A stretch of DNA of 64,000 nt from Pseudobdellovibrionaceae bacterium. Its GTDB lineage: Bacteria > Bdellovibrionota > Bdellovibrionia > Bdellovibrionales > Bdellovibrionaceae. Shown here in pieces: positions 15,466-23,785 of this stretch; position 1 is the first letter of the stretch; each line of letters opens with the position of its first letter. The notes beneath the pieces were generated by a model. The model saw nothing but the letters and a program-made list of their open reading frames with translations, was not told the DNA's origin and did no database searches. Position numbers and translations under genes: made by a program. The stretch is taken from NCBI GenBank assembly GCA_021731025.1, contig JAKFYD010000056.1:17471-81470 (forward strand). Reading direction: 5' to 3'.

Positions 15466-16082
15466 GGTAAGCCTCCATTGTTTTTATATCTAGGTTTTAT
15501 GATCATTAATTTTTTATTTTTTAATTGGTCCTTAAATGATCGAAGGATTTCTTCTTCAGAAAGATTTTTATTCTTTCCTAAATTTTTAAAAATGTTTATT
15601 GCTAATGTGTTATTAAAAATATCCATTTTTCGTTCTTCTTCGGGCTCCTTGGGCTTACTTTCGTGAGCCTCTAATATTTTTTGGGTAAAATCCAGGTTAA
15701 ACTCTTTAATGAGGAGAAATGCCCAGATATAATGCCTGCAAGCATCACTTTCATCATTTGTTCTGCTTGCCGGGTAGATTTTTAAACATAGCTTTTCTGC
15801 TGACCATGATAGTTTATAAGCGTTTAGACACTTAATCTTATTGTCATTGCAAAATTCTATTTCATCTGAAGTAAGCCCATAGAAATTAGAATCATCTTCT
15901 TTAGAGCGCTTGCAGAGGGCGTCGCATTTAAGAGTACAGCTAACGGTCGCCATATCCACGGCTGCTAAAGCGCAGTTGGTTACGCAATTTTTATCTTTTA
16001 ATTCTAGCTTGTTGAACCAATCATCACACGTATCAGCTTTTACAGTGGAAACGAGTGTAAAGAATAGAAATATAATTTTCAT
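15462..16082 (-). CDS. Secreted protein with DUF6973-like domain
   Basis: ATG 16082 opens a signal peptide 'MKIIFLFFTLVSTVKA'. A Cys-rich N-terminal part (eight Cys within ~60 residues) precedes a segment 'DACRHYIWAFLL' followed by 'EAHESK' and 'MDIFNNTLAINI'. That order (D-x-x-RH ... HE ... MD-x-x-NN) recalls the DUF6973 family, whose conserved His/Asp/Asn suggest an enzyme; the activity is not known to me. It is translationally coupled to the next small membrane protein. The local AT-richness suggests recent acquisition (inference). Confidence 0.6.
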   Translation of the reverse strand: MKIIFLFFTLVSTVKADTCDDWFNKLELKDKNCVTNCALAAVDMATVSCTLKCDALCKRSKEDDSNFYGLTSDEIEFCNDNKIKCLNAYKLSWSAEKLCLKIYPASRTNDESDACRHYIWAFLLIKEFNLDFTQKILEAHESKPKEPEEERKMDIFNNTLAINIFKNLGKNKNLSEEEILRSFKDQLKNKKLMIIKPRYKNNGGLP

Positions 16083-16328
16083 AATATCTATTCCAACAAT
16101 CTTATAATTAAGATCCAATTGAAATTATAAAGAAATTGCATTCCCCACCCATAGTCTTGGTCTAGCAAGACTCGACTTCGGTCCCACGAAAATAAAACCC
16201 CGACCTTGATCTGCAGTTTCTCAGTTTAATCCTCGATTGAGGGCTAGTTTTCAAGCCCAAGGTCTAGGAAAAGCTAAGACGTTAGTCCAGTTCCTATCTG
16301 ACAAAGGTCCAGTTTCACTCGACTCGAC

Positions 16329-16355
16329 TAAAGGCTTCCTCGACCTGGCCGAAAG
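16329..16355 (+). promoter_or_regulatory. Sigma-28 (FliA) promoter for flagellin 3
   Basis: TAAAGGCT, 11 bases, then GCCGAAAG. Spacing is exact and the two boxes match the FliA consensus well. The predicted leader to ATG 16549 is about 190 bases and contains a small CTCTC/GAGAG inverted repeat at 16391-16403. Nothing else was recognised in the 16083-16548 interval. Confidence 0.78.
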
Positions 16356-16548
16356 GATTGTCAGAAGCAAACGACAACACTGGATGAATCCTCTCTGAGA
16401 GAGACTTTCTGGAGTGACTGCCAAAAGTTTTTCGCCCGCAGGAGTGGAAACAAAAAGTGAAGTCCCAACGTGTTCAAAAAAAGCGGTCCTGAAATAGGTA
16501 TAGGGATCGCTCTAACAATGCACCTCACAGGTGCAGCAGGAGGGGTTT

Positions 16549-17382
16549 ATGGGAATGAGAATTACAACAAATATGGCAGCCATCAGTGCGCAAAAAAATA
16601 TGGTGGGCAGCCAACGCGAAATACAAAAGTCGATGACACAATTGGCTTCAGGATCTCGCATCACCAAGTCAGCAGATGATGCTGCTGGATTAGCTATCAG
16701 TGAAAACTTGAAATCACAAACACGCAGTTTACTGCAAGCCGGAAGAAATGCGAATGATGGCATTTCGTTGATTCAAGTGGCTGAGGGTGGTCTTGGTGAA
16801 ATATCTAATATCTTAACTCGATTGAGAGAGCTCGGTATTCAATCATCTTCTGACACTGTTGCAGATCGTGAGCGAGTCTTGATCAATCGTGAAACTCAAC
16901 AACTGACTGCAGAGGTCGAGCGTATTGCGAAGACCACAAAATTTGGAACTCAACATCTGCTCGATGGAACGGGTGCGACTTACGACTTCCAAGTGGGTAT
17001 TTATAACAACTCCAACGAAGATCGAATTTCTTTCGATGCCAGCGAAGCGAATGCAACGGCGAGCTCATTGGGTGTCGACGGCTTTGATTTCTCAAGCAAA
17101 GAAGGGGCTCAAGATGCACTTTCGGTTTTAGATGATGCACAAACTAAAGTGAGCGGCTTCCGTGCGAACTTAGGAGCTTTGCAAAATCGTATGCAGTCAA
17201 CTGTGGAAAACACATCGACTCAGTACGAGAACTTAACGGCAGCTAATTCACGAATTCGTGACACTGACGTTGCATCGGCATCTTCAGAGATGACAAGAAA
17301 CAATGTCTTGCTTCAAGCAAGCACTGCAACTTTGGCGCAAGCGAATCAATTGCCAGGTTTAGCCTTGAAATTGATTGGTTAA
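16549..17382 (+). CDS. fliC: Flagellin (277 aa)
   Basis: ATG 16549 lies behind AGGAGGGG; the reading frame upstream is not flagellin-like. 'MGMRITTNMAAISAQKNMVG', 'GSRITKSADDAAGLAISENL' and the C-terminal 'LAQANQLPGLALKLIG' are standard flagellin D0/D1 segments. It is closest to flagellin 2 by its length, its KLIG end and its promoter. The surface-exposed middle is short, rich in Asn, Ser and Thr, and a plausible target for O-glycosylation by the cluster at 23.8-28.8 kb (inference). Confidence 0.97.
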   Translation: MGMRITTNMAAISAQKNMVGSQREIQKSMTQLASGSRITKSADDAAGLAISENLKSQTRSLLQAGRNANDGISLIQVAEGGLGEISNILTRLRELGIQSSSDTVADRERVLINRETQQLTAEVERIAKTTKFGTQHLLDGTGATYDFQVGIYNNSNEDRISFDASEANATASSLGVDGFDFSSKEGAQDALSVLDDAQTKVSGFRANLGALQNRMQSTVENTSTQYENLTAANSRIRDTDVASASSEMTRNNVLLQASTATLAQANQLPGLALKLIG

Positions 17383-17463
17383 TTAATTTATCCAAGTATG
17401 TAAATTGATTTTAGTTTAGTATTGTTGAAAAGATTGAAGGGGAGTGCACCTCCGGTTCCCCTG

Positions 17464-17504
17464 ATACCAACCTATCCAGAGAATGGAAACATTCTCTGGG
17501 GTAT
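17464..17504 (+). terminator. Hairpin with GAAA tetraloop after flagellin 3
   Basis: CCAGAGAATG (17476-17485) and CATTCTCTGG (17490-17499) pair perfectly over 10 bp around a GAAA tetraloop; ATACC/GGTAT extends the stem outside a bulge. Only a weak T-run follows, so it may be a stabilising 3' structure or inefficient terminator. The rest of 17383-17665 shows no gene. Confidence 0.5.
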
Positions 17505-17665
17505 TTCGGAGGCAGACCTTGTAAGTGGTGAGCGATTAAGGGTTGGTTCAGTGTGAGTGGTTTTCGAAGTGCGAGTTTGAAAGTTGGATGTAAGTTGCAA
17601 GACCTAAGGCCAGATTCGCGCGAAGTGTTTATGTTTTGGGCAAGTTCGACCGACGGGTAACTGTT

Positions 17666-18040
17666 ATGAATATCAAAAGTCTTGTTGGAAACATTCCTAC
17701 GATTCCGGTTCGGCCAGTAGATAAACTGGATCGCGCTATTAAATCCGACAGCACTCAAGATCGCGATGCCAACGGACAGCAAATGTTCGATGACCAAAAG
17801 AAGCACCGCGAACCCATGGGTGAAGAGCAAATCGAAAAATGTCTCGAGCACCTACGAAATCTTCCTGCCGTTAAAGAAAACAATTGGATCATCGAGTTAG
17901 CCGAAGTCGAAGGACGACGTTTCGTTTTGGTTATGGACTCAAGCGGCCAATTGATTCGTAAATTTCCTGAAGCAGATCTTTGGACTTTGCCGACGGACCT
18001 GGATGATCCTCGCGGGCAATTGTTGAAGAAGACGGCTTAG
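17666..18040 (+). CDS. FlaG-like flagellar protein
   Basis: A 124-residue soluble protein whose C-terminal part 'GRRFVLVMDSSGQLIRKFPE' matches the FlaG pattern (V.V.D..G.vIR.iP), a family usually encoded next to flagellin and fliD and affecting filament length. The N-terminal half is charged and variable, as in FlaG. ATG 17666 is chosen as homology-like sequence starts after it. It follows flagellin 3 and precedes a lipoprotein gene by two bases. Assignment is by motif and context only. Confidence 0.65.
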   Translation: MNIKSLVGNIPTIPVRPVDKLDRAIKSDSTQDRDANGQQMFDDQKKHREPMGEEQIEKCLEHLRNLPAVKENNWIIELAEVEGRRFVLVMDSSGQLIRKFPEADLWTLPTDLDDPRGQLLKKTA

Positions 18041-18042
18041 AA

Positions 18043-18471
18043 GTGTTTTCTGTTAAGCAATCAATAAAAACTATATTCTATTTTTATTTAGTTCTCTTCT
18101 TGTGTTCTTGCGTTTCTCTACAGCCGAAAAAAGTTGAGGATCGGTGCGGGATTTTGTCTCTTGATGCTACTAATTGGATCAGGCCGCTTCAAAAATTGTG
18201 GGTGGGTGAATTCAAAGGCAAGGGAGATGCAACGATTAATGGTCGCGATCAAAGAACTTTATATGAACACGGCAACACAGCAGTCCAAGTTCATAAAGAT
18301 GAAATTTCAAACAATATCCTTATGACTGTTGATGATACACAGAAAAAAAATTTAATTACGACTATTCTGTTCGTCACACCTGGCGCTTCAGTGGATTTGG
18401 TGATAGCGAACTTGAATTTACGAATTGTTTGCAATAAGGATGATGAACTTTTTCCAATACGAATTCGTTAA
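18043..18471 (+). CDS. Predicted lipoprotein (142 aa)
   Basis: Starts with GTG two bases after the FlaG-like stop, so co-expression is likely. The signal sequence 'TIFYFYLVLFLCSC' ends in a lipobox-like L-C-S-C. The mature part has no recognised domain; 'WVGEFKGKGDATINGRDQ' and a later hydrophobic strand pair suggest a beta-rich fold. Possible role in the flagellar envelope interface is inferred from context alone. Confidence 0.6.
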   Translation: MFSVKQSIKTIFYFYLVLFLCSCVSLQPKKVEDRCGILSLDATNWIRPLQKLWVGEFKGKGDATINGRDQRTLYEHGNTAVQVHKDEISNNILMTVDDTQKKNLITTILFVTPGASVDLVIANLNLRIVCNKDDELFPIRIR

Positions 18472-18512
18472 TTTATGAACCCTGAACAATAATTATTTGA
18501 TGAAGCAAATCC

Positions 18513-18545
18513 ATTATCATTTGGAGCTAAGCAACAAATGATAAT
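18513..18545. other. Hairpin downstream of the lipoprotein gene
   Basis: ATTATCATTTG pairs perfectly with CAAATGATAAT around an 11-base loop. It is AT-rich with no T-run, so a weak terminator or a protein-binding dyad. The interval 18472-18757 holds nothing else recognised. Confidence 0.4.
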
Positions 18546-18760
18546 CTGTGAAATTATTATTGACGTGATTTTCTGCTTCTTATTTTGAGCTTGGTTGAGT
18601 GAATTTCATTAAATATTTTAAAAACATGAATTTGTTTATGATCAATGAATGTTGGCCTATTATTTAAATTTAAAAATGCTTTGAGAGTGGCCTCTGGATT
18701 GCTCTACATTTACCTCTGAAAAACCTATGATATAAGTTTTTTCACTAGGGAGGTGAAGTG

Positions 18761-19585
18761 ATGAATCTGCATGAAGAAACAGTTTTCTTTGTTAAAGAAG
18801 AAAGCCGGTTTACAAGTCTTGTGATAAATAACTTACAAAAGAACTTTGATACAGGTCTATACCTTGAAATGGGTTACGCTAATCTCTATCAGTACTGCAT
18901 CAAAGCTCTTGGCTATTCAGAGCACTGTGCTTACCGAAGACTTGCTGTTGTGGAAATGGCTAAGGAACTTCCAGAAATCAAAGAAAAGCTTGATCGCGGG
19001 AGCTTAAATTTAACCACCCTGTCTATGGCGCATAGCTTAATCTCCAGCGCAACTCCTGAAAAAAAGAAAGAAGTTCTAAAAGAAATGGAGAATTGCTCTA
19101 AACGAGAGGTTAAAGAGATTTTAGCCACACATTTCCCAAGTAAAATTAAACCTAAAGAATCCCTTAGATTTACTTCAGGTAAAGAAGCCTCACTTCACGT
19201 GAATCTTTCAAAAGATACATTAAAAAAACTAGATCAAATTAAAAGCCTAAGAGCTCATAAAAACCCTAGTATGAATTACTCAGAGCTTATCGAAGATATG
19301 TGTGAGTATGTTTTAAAAAAGCTTCAGCCAAAGATTAATGCTAAACCCATTAAAGAACCTAAAAACCCAAGATATATCTCAGTTCAGCTTAAGCAAAGAA
19401 TCTTTAAGCGGGATAATCATCAGTGCACTTACATAAGCCAGCAATCAAAGCACCGATGCGAATCGAAGCATTTACTCCAAATTGATCACAAAGTTCCAAT
19501 TTCAAAAGGAGGGAGAACTATAGAAGAAAACTTAAGACTTCTCTGTCAACAACATCACAGGTATGTGGATCAGTATATTTCCTAG
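18761..19585 (+). CDS. HNH endonuclease family protein, copy 1
   Basis: A 274-residue protein. The C-terminal HNH/McrA-like domain has 'CTYISQQSKHRCES', then 'LQIDHKVPISKGG', 'ENLRLLCQQHH': the HNH metal and catalytic residues with a Cys-rich knuckle. The N-terminal ~200 residues are helical with 'ANLYQYCIKALGYSEHCAYR' and 'GSLNLTTLSMAHSLI', a layout shared with the minus-strand copy at 50646. ATG 18761 follows GGGAGGTG. The two copies are diverged but co-linear. Role unknown; DNA nicking is presumed. No disrupted gene flanks it, so homing is not shown. Confidence 0.85.
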   Translation: MNLHEETVFFVKEESRFTSLVINNLQKNFDTGLYLEMGYANLYQYCIKALGYSEHCAYRRLAVVEMAKELPEIKEKLDRGSLNLTTLSMAHSLISSATPEKKKEVLKEMENCSKREVKEILATHFPSKIKPKESLRFTSGKEASLHVNLSKDTLKKLDQIKSLRAHKNPSMNYSELIEDMCEYVLKKLQPKINAKPIKEPKNPRYISVQLKQRIFKRDNHQCTYISQQSKHRCESKHLLQIDHKVPISKGGRTIEENLRLLCQQHHRYVDQYIS

Positions 19586-19638
19586 ACCGTAAAAAACCTG
19601 GCGAGATCAGCTCCCGCCGGATTTTTGTCGACTCAGAA

Positions 19639-20214
19639 TTACTGGCAAGACTGAAAAAACCAGTTGCCGATTTCAAATTCGAAGCCAGGAACAACACGAC
19701 CTTGACATTGCCCTGTCGAAGGAGAAATGAATCCATCGCAGTGACCTTGGTTGAAGCCAAATCCAGCGACCTTTAATCCTCGGCCTTGGCGTTGGAATCT
19801 TAAGGTGGGGCGGCTGCCTAATCCGCTTCCTGCGTCGACGCTGGCAATTTGATCTTTGCTAAAAACACCCAATATAAAGGGATAGCCTGGTAAATTTCCA
19901 GGGTCATGTTGGCTTCCTCTTAAGATGCGGTTCTGACCGCGAATAATAATTTCGCGAGGAGGATCGCAATGAATTCGTCCTCCTTGTTGCGTGCAGTTTT
20001 GGCGCACGTGACTTTGATCGTAAATTCCCTTTTGGTAAAGGAATTGAACGATGCCGGGATGACGAATAACCAGTTGAAGGTTTTTTCGCTCGTTGAGATC
20101 GACATCAACGACGGCGGCGCCACCATCACAGACAAGGGCTGTTTGATAGTTTTGCGCCCAGGCTGCAAATTGGAAAAGGCTGACCAGGGTAAGAGCTAAG
20201 ATTTTTGATTTCAT
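19639..20214 (-). CDS. Secreted protein of unknown function (191 aa)
   Basis: A clear signal peptide 'KILALTLVSLFQFAAWA' precedes a beta-rich mature protein with five or six Cys ('ALVCDGGAAVVDVD', 'QNCTQQGGRIHCD'). The start ATG at 20214 follows AAGGAGG. The opening resembles small periplasmic proteins starting 'ALVCDGG', seen as lineage-specific secreted proteins; no function is known to me. It is divergent from the AraC-type gene 99 bases away. Confidence 0.65.
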   Translation of the reverse strand: MKSKILALTLVSLFQFAAWAQNYQTALVCDGGAAVVDVDLNERKNLQLVIRHPGIVQFLYQKGIYDQSHVRQNCTQQGGRIHCDPPREIIIRGQNRILRGSQHDPGNLPGYPFILGVFSKDQIASVDAGSGLGSRPTLRFQRQGRGLKVAGFGFNQGHCDGFISPSTGQCQGRVVPGFEFEIGNWFFQSCQ

Positions 20215-20313
20215 AAAGACCTCCTTAAAGTTTAATTCTCTTTCGACTTCGGTCGAGTGATCCCTGTATAAACTCGCGGAAAATCTATTGCTGTTGTTGA
20301 AGGATCAGCCATT

Positions 20314-21225
20314 GTGTTAAAATCGTCATATCTTATGAGCACAAAACAAAGAGGTTTTGAGAAGCCTCCCTTGGGAACGCTTTTGAAACAAATACTCGAT
20401 TTCGAGTCGCCGATGGCTTTGGCTTACGAGCGGGGGATTGGTTTTGAAAAAGATTTTCACGATCATGAAAGTCACATGTTGGTTTGTCCAAGGGGACCCT
20501 GTCGTATGACGGTTCAAGATCTTCGCGATAAAAAAATCTACAAAATTGATAACACAAAAATACTTTGGGTTCCCAAGGGAGTCGAGCATAACGACCAGGC
20601 TCGAAGTTCAATTTACGACACCTTAGCTTTGTTCCCGAATGATGAGTACTTCAACAGCCTCATTAAAGACAATGGCTTAGTTTCGACCGATAGAAAATCT
20701 CTTGAAACCGAACTTGTTCTTTTTAAAAAATCGTCTTGGTTGGACGAAGTTCTGAATCGCTACTTTTACGAAAGAGTTCTCAATCGACATTCTCCTCCCG
20801 GCTGCACCTTCTTTCTAGAAAAACAAATTCTGAATGAATTTGTGCACATTGTATTTGGAGAAAAGAAAAAAAGTCGTAAGAAAGAAACCAGCTCTGAAAA
20901 TTTCGAAGAAGAACTTGGTCACATTGCACTTCGTTTTATTGAAAGCAATCTATTTGAAGACATCGATTTAGAAATGATTGCCCGAACGGGAAAGATGAGC
21001 AAATCCACATTGCTTCGGCTTTTTAAAAGTCAGCTAAAGACAACGCCCTATGAATACATCAAAAAACGTCGCCTTGACGAGGCCTTAAATCTTCTGAAAA
21101 GCAAAGACTACACCATCGGAGATGTTGCCATGCTTGTTGGTTACAGCAATTTCAGCGCTTTTAGTAAAGCGTTTCGCCAACGTTTTGGAAAAACCCCGAC
21201 AGAATTTATGAGTTCTAACAATTAA
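20314..21225 (+). CDS. AraC-family transcriptional regulator
   Basis: The N-terminal ~110 residues form a cupin-like sensor ('FHDHESHMLVCPRGPCRMTV', 'LWVPKGVEHND'). The C-terminal ~100 residues carry the two AraC helix-turn-helix motifs: 'DLEMIARTGKMSKSTLLRLF' and 'IGDVAMLVGYSNFSAFSKAF', followed by 'FRQRFGKTPTEF'. This matches AraC regulators with a cupin that bind a small ligand. Start may be GTG 20314 (AAGGA upstream) or ATG 20335. Target genes are not evident; the divergent secreted protein gene is one candidate. Confidence 0.9.
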   Translation: MLKSSYLMSTKQRGFEKPPLGTLLKQILDFESPMALAYERGIGFEKDFHDHESHMLVCPRGPCRMTVQDLRDKKIYKIDNTKILWVPKGVEHNDQARSSIYDTLALFPNDEYFNSLIKDNGLVSTDRKSLETELVLFKKSSWLDEVLNRYFYERVLNRHSPPGCTFFLEKQILNEFVHIVFGEKKKSRKKETSSENFEEELGHIALRFIESNLFEDIDLEMIARTGKMSKSTLLRLFKSQLKTTPYEYIKKRRLDEALNLLKSKDYTIGDVAMLVGYSNFSAFSKAFRQRFGKTPTEFMSSNN

Positions 21226-21411
21226 TTTTATCGTTTAAGTCTCACTATTTATTCTTTTCCTAGACCTGTCAAAAAATCCCCTCGTCGAACATCTTAAAAC
21301 AGTCAATTCAAGACCATCCAGATTTTGCCTTTGTCAACTCATTGACTCACGGTCGGCCGTGAAATTTGAGAAAATAAATAAGTAAACGCTAATTTTTCAG
21401 GAGAGAGAACT

Positions 21412-22797
21412 TTGACTGGAGTGAGAATCACAGGGATGGCTTCGGGCTTACCGCCTAACATCGTCGACCAATTGGTCGAAGCCGAGCGCATTCCTTTGAA
21501 ACAACTCGAAGGCAAAAAAGTCAAACAAGAAGATGTTTTAAAACTGATTACCGATCTCGACGGAAAAGTTTCCGAGATTACAAAATCACTTGGAGAATTG
21601 CTCAGCACACGAGGCTTCACCGACACCAAATTGATCAGCGGTGATCCCAATGTTGTTGAAGGAAGTGTTGATCCCAATGCTTCAGTCACAGGTGATTACA
21701 GCATCGAAGTTTTACAACTGGCTCAAAAAGCGGGAGCGATCTCTAACGGTTTCCCTGATAAAAATGAAACTCAAATGGGCGTGGGCTATATTAAATTCGA
21801 CACTGCTGATGGGGCGAAAGAAGTTTACATCAACGGAGAAAGTTCTACTCTTGAGGGAGTCGCCGCACAAATCAATAAAGCCAATGTCGGAGTTCGTGCT
21901 AGTGTTATTGAAGATCGCAAAGATAAAGGATCGCCTTACCGACTTTTAGTGACAGGTTTGAACACCGGAGACGAAAAGCAAATTTCATTTCCCCACATTT
22001 ATCTTTTGGACGGAGATCAAGATATGTATTTTGATCAATCTCGTCCCTCGCAAAATGCAAAAGTTAAATTGGATGGCTTCGAAGTCGAAGTGCCAGAAAA
22101 TCAAGTCAATGACTTGATTCCGGGGGTGAGCCTTAATTTGAAAGCGGCAGCACCTGGTCGGGAAATTCGCATTAACGTTAAGGAAAATCTCGAAGCCATT
22201 GGTGGCAAGATTAAAACTTTCGTTGACGCATACAATGGAGCTTTGGGTTTTATCCAGGGCCAAAGCAAATTGCAAAAAGGTCAGAATGGGAAAGAATCTT
22301 TGGGGCCCTTAGGGGGAGATTCTTTAATGCGAAATGTGGAAAGCGCATTAAGGCGGGTCATCATTAATCCGCAAATGGGAGTGCAGAGTCCGATTACTCG
22401 AGTCAATGACTTGGGAATTGAATTTAATCGAAATGGAACCTTGAATTTCAGTCAGGAAAAATTCAATAAAGTTCTTAATTCTAACCCTGTGGGCGTTGCT
22501 AACTTTTTTCGTGGCGATGGTTTTCAAACAGGATTTATCACGACCCTGAAAAGAGAAATTTCGAATTTGCAAAACGCTCAATTTGGTCCTTTAGCCAATC
22601 GAAAAAAAGGGATTCAAAGCCGAATTGATCGGGTGAACGATCAAATTGAAAGAAAAGAAAAGCAGATTGAAAAGAAACAAGAATTCTTAACAAAAAAGTT
22701 TGCAGATTTAGAAAGTAAAATGTCGAGACTTCAAGGGCAAGGGGCCGCAGTGGCTGGGCTTGGAGCTCTTAATTCAGGTGGAAAAAATGGGGGATAA
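21412..22797 (+). CDS. fliD: Flagellar filament cap protein
   Basis: FliD/HAP2 caps the filament and helps flagellin fold at the tip. 'VRITGMASGLPPNIVDQLVEAERIPLKQLE' at the start and 'TSFDVYNGALGFIQGQSKL'-like 'FVDAYNGALGFIQ' in the middle are FliD_N and FliD_C hallmarks, and the end is a coiled coil ('RIDRVNDQIERKEKQIEKKQ'). The 461-residue length fits. It starts with TTG at 21412 behind AGGAGAG. It leads a run with fliS and the FliT/FlgN-like gene. No FliA-type promoter was found in the 186 bases upstream. Confidence 0.93.
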   Translation: MTGVRITGMASGLPPNIVDQLVEAERIPLKQLEGKKVKQEDVLKLITDLDGKVSEITKSLGELLSTRGFTDTKLISGDPNVVEGSVDPNASVTGDYSIEVLQLAQKAGAISNGFPDKNETQMGVGYIKFDTADGAKEVYINGESSTLEGVAAQINKANVGVRASVIEDRKDKGSPYRLLVTGLNTGDEKQISFPHIYLLDGDQDMYFDQSRPSQNAKVKLDGFEVEVPENQVNDLIPGVSLNLKAAAPGREIRINVKENLEAIGGKIKTFVDAYNGALGFIQGQSKLQKGQNGKESLGPLGGDSLMRNVESALRRVIINPQMGVQSPITRVNDLGIEFNRNGTLNFSQEKFNKVLNSNPVGVANFFRGDGFQTGFITTLKREISNLQNAQFGPLANRKKGIQSRIDRVNDQIERKEKQIEKKQEFLTKKFADLESKMSRLQGQGAAVAGLGALNSGGKNGG

Positions 22798-22804
22798 GTA
22801 GTCC

Positions 22805-23200
22805 ATGAAAAACGCGTATCAGAAGTACAAAACGACGTCCGTGCAGACGGCAAGCCGGGAAAAAATACTGCTTATGCTTTATGAAGGAGCGATTCGATTC
22901 ACAAAGACGGCGATTCAAGCTTGTGAAGAGAAGAGGATCGCAGATCGCGGTTACAACATTGGTCGAGCTTACGACATTGTTTTAGAGCTGAACAACACTC
23001 TCGATCACAAAGTGGGTGGCGAAATTTCTAAGAATCTGGAGCGACTTTATATTTTTATGATGGATCAGTACACGAAAGCGAATATCAGCGGGGATCCTGC
23101 GTCCTTAAAAGCAGCGCTGAAAGTGCTGGAGACTTTGTACGACGGCTGGGTCCAAGCTATTGAAAAGTTAAAAAAAGAATCTGACTCGAATGTAAAATAA
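22805..23200 (+). CDS. fliS: Flagellin-specific export chaperone FliS
   Basis: A 131-residue helical protein: 'YQKYKTTSVQTASREKILLM', 'LYEGAIRFTKTAIQA' and 'LERLYIFMMDQYTKANISGD' match FliS along its length. FliS binds the flagellin C-terminus in the cytoplasm and prevents premature polymerisation. It follows fliD by seven bases, the usual order. Confidence 0.95.
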   Translation: MKNAYQKYKTTSVQTASREKILLMLYEGAIRFTKTAIQACEEKRIADRGYNIGRAYDIVLELNNTLDHKVGGEISKNLERLYIFMMDQYTKANISGDPASLKAALKVLETLYDGWVQAIEKLKKESDSNVK

Positions 23201-23212
23201 AAGGGGAACACT

Positions 23213-23641
23213 ATGACAAGAATACTGACTTTGTTGAATCAGAAGAACCACTATCTTGAAAAGTTTTATGCTCTGAATGAAAAAGAGCTCAGCAATTTCT
23301 TGGTTGGTAATTTTGATTCTATCGAAAGCTTTTACGAGACCAGGGAAAAAATTCTGGGAATAATCAAATACATCGACAACGAAATTGACAAAGTGCAAGT
23401 CGAAGAAGTGAATCTGAATTCACCGACATTGAACATGATGAAGCGGAAGATTTCTGAATCATTCAAAGTGAAGAATCTTTATGTCGAAAAAATTGTGCAA
23501 CAAGATGTGGAAATCCTTTCTTGTATCGAAAGCGCCAAAAACTCGATCATTCGCGAGCTTCAGCAATTAAACCGGGGCAAAAAAGCGGTCGGTGGTTATA
23601 AAAGCAAAAATTATGCGCCTAACTTGGATGAAGAATTTTAA
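23213..23641 (+). CDS. Putative FliT/FlgN-like flagellar chaperone
   Basis: A 142-residue, mostly helical protein with the layout of FlgN/FliT: 'LLNQKNHYLEKFYALNEKEL' and 'FDSIESFYETREKILGII' resemble the FlgN repeat of charged helices around a REKIL-like motif. It follows fliS by 12 bases behind a GGGGA site. FliT-like chaperones normally bind FliD. Sequence similarity is limited, so the assignment rests mainly on position. Confidence 0.6.
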   Translation: MTRILTLLNQKNHYLEKFYALNEKELSNFLVGNFDSIESFYETREKILGIIKYIDNEIDKVQVEEVNLNSPTLNMMKRKISESFKVKNLYVEKIVQQDVEILSCIESAKNSIIRELQQLNRGKKAVGGYKSKNYAPNLDEEF

Positions 23642-23785
23642 GTGTCAAAGCTCTGACGCGAAACCAGGGCGAAAAGTACAGCTCAAGAGTCAAAGTCTTG
23701 TCTGAATTTTCTTATAAACGATTTCTGATTGATCTCATCGCTGGCACTCTGGTTGCTTTTAGAAAAAGCATAAGGAGTTGCCCGG

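Noticed and set aside
19037..19052. Similarity of the HNH coding sequence to the intergenic repeat core (TTAATCTCCAGYGCAA)
   Set aside because: Only 16 bases match and the surrounding sequence does not; the match at this length is probably chance rather than a gene remnant.
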